Below, piece by piece: positions 19,077 to 23,386 of a DNA stretch of 23,386 bases. Within the stretch, counting starts at the first letter, position 1. The number at the start of each line of letters is the position of its first letter. A program made the translations under genes and the position numbers. The notes below the pieces were generated by a model, which ran no database searches, was not told where the DNA came from, and saw only the letters and a program-made list of their open reading frames with translations. The DNA is from Chara braunii. Lineage: Eukaryota > Streptophyta > Charophyceae > Charales > Characeae. The DNA lies in NCBI GenBank assembly GCA_003427395.1, contig BFEA01000454.1, positions 1,172,899 through 1,196,284 of the forward strand, read 5' to 3'.

Positions 19077-19238
19077 ACATAGGGGGCACTTCCATTCCTT
19101 GCTATTCGTTCAATATCGTACACAGGCCCCGTGCGCACGATTGACACACGTGGCACATTCTACCCAATCGACAAACCCAATTTTGAAGGGATGACAGTCG
19201 ACACCATAAACCCTTGCAATGCACGTGCAAAAATAACA
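19077..19238 (-). pseudogene. pol: PHD-finger-like C4HC3 module
   Basis: In the pol frame, between RNase H and integrase, a ~54-residue cysteine/histidine cluster reads CYFCTC, then VDWVECATCVNRAHGAC, then EWKCPLC. The spacing C-x2-C, x4, H, x2, C, about 11 residues, C-x2-C, together with Trp three before the third metal-binding Cys and Trp two before C-P-x-C, matches the PHD-finger consensus (W-x2-C-x2-C-x4-H-x2-C and W-x-C-P-x-C). PHD fingers read histone H3 tails. One in-frame TGA (19110-19112) breaks it in this copy. A Pro/Ser/Thr-rich linker precedes it. Alternatives are a RING-type or lineage-specific zinc module. The exact pairing of the first Cys residues (CYFC or CTC) is uncertain. 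Confidence 0.65.
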
Positions 19239-19400
19239 GAATTTATCGGGGAGGGTGGCAAAGAAAGTTGAGGAAGTAAGCGGGGCAGATTTAGTAGGAG
19301 AAGAAGGGGTTGTGAAGGCAGGCGGAGTAGTCATGATGACAGAGGGGAAGATACGGGACTGAATTGTGGAGAGAGTAGAGCAGGCAAATTAGTCCTCGTG

Positions 19401-19769
19401 TCACTTACTGCTTCGACAAAATCTCCACTTGGCCGTACCGAGGTCCAATTTTCTGCTCGGTTTCGTCCACGGGATCACCTCCTCACTTTTCATAACTTTC
19501 TCAGGCCTGTGTAACCGTGTCAATCCGTCCGCGTTCCCGTGTCTCTCGTGCTTCCGATGGAAGATGTCAAAGTCCATGCTCTGCAGCACCGTTGCCCATC
19601 GCCCAATCATGCCCGAGTAATCCTTCGATTTCTTCAGAGCCAACAGGGGCTCATGATCAGTCACCAGGGTGAACTTTCGCCCATACAGGTAAGCACGAAA
19701 GTGACTGATTCCCCAGAGAGCCGCATAGCATTCTCCCGTCGGAGCGGCGTAGTTGCGCTTGCAGGCGGG
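19401..19769 (-). pseudogene. pol: pol: RNase H domain
   Basis: Degrades the RNA strand of the RNA/DNA hybrid during reverse transcription. It continues the RT frame after a TAA at 19770-19772. Visible are GECYAALWGISHFRAYLYG with the catalytic Glu, FTLVTDHEPLLAL with a catalytic Asp, and HGNADGLTRL with the last Asp; the first Asp (VLITDWQPEAI) lies before the stop. All four acidic positions of the gypsy RNase H are therefore kept. The frame closes with a TGA at 19401-19403 and meets another TAA three codons later, before the PHD-like module. Confidence 0.9.
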
Positions 19770-20605
19770 TTACCATACTGATTTGGACGCATACTCCACT
19801 ACACTCTCGAGTCTGCTTGGGCCCACCTGGGCAAGGATCGCCGAAATCGCCTCTGGCTGCCAGTCAGTGATGAGAACAAATGGCTTTTCGGGATCCGGTC
19901 TTATAAGGACCGGAGCCAAAATGAGAGCAGCCCTGAGCTTGGAAAACGCTCGATCGCACTCGGGCGTCCAGATCAACGGTTGATCCTTGCGCAGGAGATT
20001 TGTGAGGGGTCCCGCTATTGCCGCAAAGCCCTTGATGAATCTTCGGTAATACAATGCTAGGCCCAGAAAGGCGCGAATTTGCGTGATAGTGGTTGGCACT
20101 GGCACGTCCTTGACAGCTGCCACCTTCTGCGGATCCGGTTGGAGTCCCTTGTTTGTCACCACGTGCCCTAGGAAAGAAATGGTGGTGAGGAAAAACTGAC
20201 ACTTCTCAAGCGCCACCTTGAAACCTGCATCTCGTAACGCATGCATTGCCCATTCGATGTGCTGCACGTGTCCCTCATAAGAACTCGAATACACTAGGAT
20301 GTCATCCATGTACACAATCACACAGTAGTTGATGATGCTCTGTGTCAAACGAATCTTCCATACGAAATTTTGAAAGGCCGTGTTCATGGCCCACTGAAAA
20401 GTTGCAGGAGCATTGCAGATACCCATCGGACATCGAATCCATTGCCACGTGCCTTCGAAAAGCACAAACGCTGTTTTCGGTCGATCTTCCTCTCGGACAA
20501 GAAGATGATGGAACCCATGACGAACATCAAACTTGCTGAAAAATCGAGCACTCCCAATCGCATCCAATAACTCATCCAATAGCTTCGAACTCCTTAATCC
20601 GCTGA
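19770..20605 (-). pseudogene. pol: pol: reverse transcriptase palm/thumb
   Basis: Ty3/gypsy reverse transcriptase. Motif A is seen as FFSKFDVRHGFHHL (catalytic Asp at 20526-20528). KTAFVLFEGTWQWIRCPMG and CNAPATFQWAMN follow. The YMDD box sits at 20301-20312 and the FLGHVVTNKGLQPDPQKV thumb motif comes after it. The open frame runs from 20690, but only from about 20605 does it read as RT. The region that should precede it (the SP-W-x-SP and D-Y-R-x-L-N motifs, roughly 50 residues) is missing, and the upstream coding frame differs. The frame ends in a TAA at the start of RNase H. RT would be inactive in this copy. Confidence 0.93.
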
Positions 20606-21450
20606 AAAGCGGCCGCTCGTTGAGCTGGCGAGTATCGATAGGGAGCGCAGCTAATGGGCGCATGATCTCCCGTGAGAATGACATGTTCAATTACATTAGT
20701 TAACCCAATGTCATTGTCATGCACGCTCAGCACTTCTGCGTAACCATTCAATACACAGATTAGCGACTTCCGAAATTCCGCGGGAACGTGACTCGGGAGG
20801 GGGATCGTCGATNCCCCGGACATATTAAGGGGCATATCGATCCAGTCAACCGGCCGTTCCCGCCGCTCATGGACACTAGAGAAAACGGAACTACTGGTGC
20901 GAACAGAAAAGACAGTTGCTATCATTTGGGACTCAGCGGGGCTGATCATCTCCGTTTCTTTAGTTTCAGCGTCAGTCTCTGAACCAACCGAAGTCGGTTT
21001 CACAGTTAGTCCTGTTAGATCTGTCATTTCTTGCATTAGATTCGGCACATCACTTATCGGTGCTTCCGCTTCTTGTTTAATCAAGGTGATGGTGGCTCCT
21101 GTCGTTAGTAATGATCGGGGTCGGAAAACAGAAATGTCCAAATACTGTTCCGTTTGTTGATAACGCGTTCGTAAGGAAAGAGCTCCCTCGTACAAGGTGC
21201 GAGGGGGTTCCAAATCATCAGCCAGATCGGAAACTTGTAATATGGGTTTCCCGGGAAGGACAGAAGGACTGACCTAGGTTGTTAGAGGCGTGAATGTACT
21301 TTCTTCGGAATCCACGTGGAAGCTGCGAGCGATGTTGGGGCACACTCGAAATTCTTCGGGGGTTTCATGTTTGAAAAGTTCGACCAGATGCTTCCATTCC
21401 TCTTTACTGGGCATCTCTTCTTTGTATTCTCGTTCCCCGATTCCATCCAT
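20572..21450 (-). pseudogene. pol: pol: N-terminal part, RT linker, no clear protease
   Basis: From the ATG at 21450 (MDGIGERE) a frame runs to 20572, broken by a TAG at 21274-21276. It overlaps the end of gag by about 47 nt, offset by +1. Its last ~65 residues (YAEVLSVHDNDIGLTNVIEH, ILTGDHAPI, FQRIKEFEAIG) are the linker that precedes RT fingers in gypsy pol. Between gag and this linker an aspartic protease is expected, but no D-[ST]-G-[AS] is present. The nearest match is LLTTGATITLI (about 21079-21111), which has Thr where the catalytic Asp should be. An N at 20813 gives one unknown residue. Confidence 0.75.
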
Positions 21451-22975
21451 TGTACGCGCTGATAGGTGAAGCGCTTTTCATTTTTCTGACAATGTTGTAA
21501 CAGTTATCGTTCGTTGTTTCAGATATGGTGAGCAGATGTCCCACTGGGATGGACACGCGAATGTCTAGTTGCTTGAGCAGTTTCAGTACATCAATATCCC
21601 CTGTCCGAAACTGTGGTCCAGGATTGGACTCGCGATCGACCCATTCGAGATCATCTTGGGCCGATCGGATTGCTCCGATAATTCCGGCAAGATGGAGATA
21701 CTCGAGGGGATCGACCACGTCAGCAGCATCAGAGGAAGAGGCTCCTGATGTCGATGCCATTGTCGTCGAAGGGAAAGGCTGTTCTGGAGCGTATGCTACG
21801 GCCTCTCCTCCCTTGTCCGTGTCCATCAGAGCTGCCACTCGTCCTTGATTAAGGGCGACTGGGGCCGCAACAGGGGGAGGCTGATTACGTTTTGGCTGCG
21901 GACAGTCTCGGGCGAAATGCCCGGGCTGTTTGCAGTTGAAACACTCGATCTTTCCTGCCGGATTAGCTAGAAGGGGAAACTGAGGGGCGAATCCTGGAGC
22001 AGGTGGAGCAGGTAAGAGCGGAAACGATGCAGGGGTAGGTCGGGCCGGAGCGGGGTTAGGCTTAATGAGCCGGCTCATTATCTGTTCCATCCGTTCCATA
22101 TGAGCCGCCTGCATTTGGATCAGGTTACTCATCCATTCGGACTGGTTAGTAGTGGCCGTATGGATCCTCTGGGCAAGATGCAAATTGGTTATGGCTGGCG
22201 AGGGGGGTTCGGATGGGGTTCCGCTTCTAACGGCTGCGATTGGTTGATTCACCGGGGGAGAGGGNGAAGAAGCAGCCGGGATATCAGAGACGATTCCGCT
22301 GGGAAGGTCATGATCGGGGCGGGGATAAAACCGTTCGACCGCCTGTAGCCAAGATCGCCTCTTGGCCGTTACATCTTGTATGGTATCTGTAATATCCTCG
22401 TCTCCCTGGCTGATATATTTTTTTGTATCAGCCAAGTCTAGCTCCAACGCTTTAGTGATGATAGCCGACAACGAGGTTGTTTTTGGTGGAGCCTTTTTCT
22501 GCACTTTCCCTTTCAAGGTCGGACTTCGAAGGTGATCAATAAACAAGTCTCGAGCGGAATTCTCGTATCGCCCGGATTTATCCAATGTGGTTTGAAATCG
22601 ATCAACGAAATCGGGTAACAGTTCTCCTGGTCCTTGGGGTCGATTTTTTAGCACGTACCAGGCGGCATCTTCACTAACCGTATCGAATTGAGTCAAGAAT
22701 GCACGCTTAAGAGTCTCCCAATCTACCCATGTATGCTTTCTGAACCAGTCGTGCGAGGTATTGCGGAGTAGCAATGTTAGAACACGGGGAAAATTGGCTG
22801 CGCTGTGGTTTTGAGCTTCGACAGCTTCCAGCCAAGCCTCAGGACGGGTATGGTTGGGAAAGAAGGGGAAGGGGGCAGGGATGCTAACGATCACCCTAGT
22901 ACCGTCCACCATTGGTATTGCTGGCACAGCCGCACTAGACTGAGACCTAGTTATGGGGCGATCTTGAACCGACAC
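21404..22975 (-). pseudogene. gag: gag (capsid/nucleocapsid), 523 codons, no ATG at start
   Basis: Structural protein packaging element RNA. The N-terminal half carries a retrotransposon-gag/capsid pattern (PEAWLEAVEAQN, DWETLKRAFLTQFD, ELLPDFVDRFQTTLDKSG). A CX2CX4HX4C zinc knuckle, CFNCKQPGHFARDC, lies at residues 345-358 (21902-21943) after a Pro-rich stretch. The C-terminal LDIRVSIPVGHLLTIS segment is typical just before a protease. The open frame starts at GTG (22975), two codons after an in-frame TGA. The first in-frame ATG is at 22912 (residue 22), so the original start codon may be lost or translation may begin there. There are no internal stops; an N at 22265 leaves one residue unknown. 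Confidence 0.88.
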
Positions 22976-22981
22976 GTGTCA

Positions 22982-22993
22982 GCTCCGATACCA
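22982..22993 (-). other. Primer-binding site, initiator Met tRNA type
   Basis: Read on the minus strand, TGGTATCGGAGC directly follows the LTR. It differs at one base from TGGTATCAGAGC, the sequence complementary to the 3' end of plant initiator methionine tRNA used by many plant LTR elements. It primes minus-strand cDNA synthesis. It fixes the orientation of the element and the 3' boundary of the 5' LTR. Confidence 0.9.
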
Positions 22994-23386
22994 ACCTCAC
23001 GCCCTGTGCTATCTTCCGTCCGGAGTGTTAGTCATGCAGAAAGAGGCCCAGAAAAACAGCAAGATAGGGTGTGCCAAGGATTTTTGGAAATTGAGTGTGG
23101 GGATGCAGACGGAACTGAAATCCCCTGTGTTGGTCCGATGGAGCAACTTGGTTAGTTTCACGCGTTGCAGAGTGCGCGCGCGGACGTGGCGTGAAAACAG
23201 AAAGACCCAAATTCAATCCAAAAAAATATTGTTAGGCTTTCCACCGAGCTACCGCCCGTCGTTTGGAGCAAAAAGGTTTTGGCACGCTTCACGTGTCTCG
23301 TTTCCGTATCAAATCTCGTCGTCGCTCGCTGGTTAGTTCCGAGTCCGACGTGGATGGTCTCAGCCGTGTGGCTCTTTCTTTATGCT
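22994..23386 (-). repeat. 5' LTR, truncated by the window edge
   Basis: Aligns with 12664-13050. It abuts the PBS, so it is the 5' LTR, and only its U5-side 393 bp are visible. Its terminus next to the PBS reads GTGAGGT on the element strand, not the canonical CA. Small open frames in it are composition only. Confidence 0.88.

Larger units (their letters stand above)
12664..23386 (-). mobile_element. Degenerate Ty3/gypsy LTR retrotransposon
   Basis: On the minus strand the order is LTR, initiator-Met-type PBS, gag with zinc knuckle, reverse transcriptase, RNase H and integrase, then extra ORFs and a second LTR copy. RNase H before integrase defines the Ty3/gypsy (Metaviridae) arrangement. 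The element is cut by the right window edge inside its 5' LTR. The LTR copies differ at about 7% of aligned positions by hand count (27 substitutions over about 387 bp, mostly transitions, plus 6 nt of indels), so the insertion is old if they are one pair. Pol has several in-frame stops and an RT deletion. A sequencing adapter at 15562-15599 breaks the interval, so the link between the coding part and the left LTR is not secure. Confidence 0.85.

Overview
This looks like a repeat-rich, gene-poor stretch of a plant-lineage (green eukaryote) nuclear genome. The pointers are a Ty3/gypsy LTR retrotransposon with a primer-binding site one mismatch from the usual plant initiator-Met-tRNA site, long minisatellite and satellite arrays, microsatellites, and no recognisable intact host gene. 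The species cannot be named from the sequence. Single N bases (471, 20813, 22265) and an embedded Nextera mate-pair junction adapter (15562-15599) show it is a short-read assembly. Contiguity across 15.56-15.60 kb should not be trusted.

Left part (1-12.6 kb) is non-coding repeat DNA. In order it holds a GA/A microsatellite, a 53-bp minisatellite (about 245-990), a largely unique stretch with a 14-bp hairpin, about 17 copies of a 91-bp satellite (1717-3275), a diverged 91-bp variant (3276-3545), seven copies of a related 171-bp repeat (3590-4760) and a 126-nt pure-purine tract (4927-5052). A pyrimidine-rich region follows, with a diverged 1.44-kb-offset direct duplication, 160-bp and 28-bp repeats and several hairpins (5.1-8.5 kb). 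Then come a 38-bp array (9232-9505), a 62-bp array (9790-10545), an unassigned stretch, and a 112-bp direct/inverted repeat cluster (12340-12640).

Right part (12.66-23.39 kb) is a degenerate Ty3/gypsy element read on the minus strand. From its 5' end it has an LTR (22994 to beyond the window), a PBS (22982-22993), gag with a zinc knuckle, a pol N-terminal part in another frame, a reverse transcriptase damaged by an internal deletion, RNase H, a PHD-finger-like C4HC3 module, integrase zinc-binding, DDE core and C-terminal parts, and then further ORFs. A diverged second LTR copy lies at 12664-13050 or beyond. Pol carries several in-frame stops, so this copy cannot encode a working polyprotein.

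Two features stand out biologically. One is the PHD-like finger between RNase H and integrase (19077-19238), where chromatin-reading modules are not usual; known chromoviruses put a chromodomain at the integrase C terminus. The other is a run of accessory ORFs downstream of pol whose first two junctions are both 4-nt ATGA stop/start overlaps (17604-17607 and 17125-17128), suggesting coupled re-initiation from one transcript.
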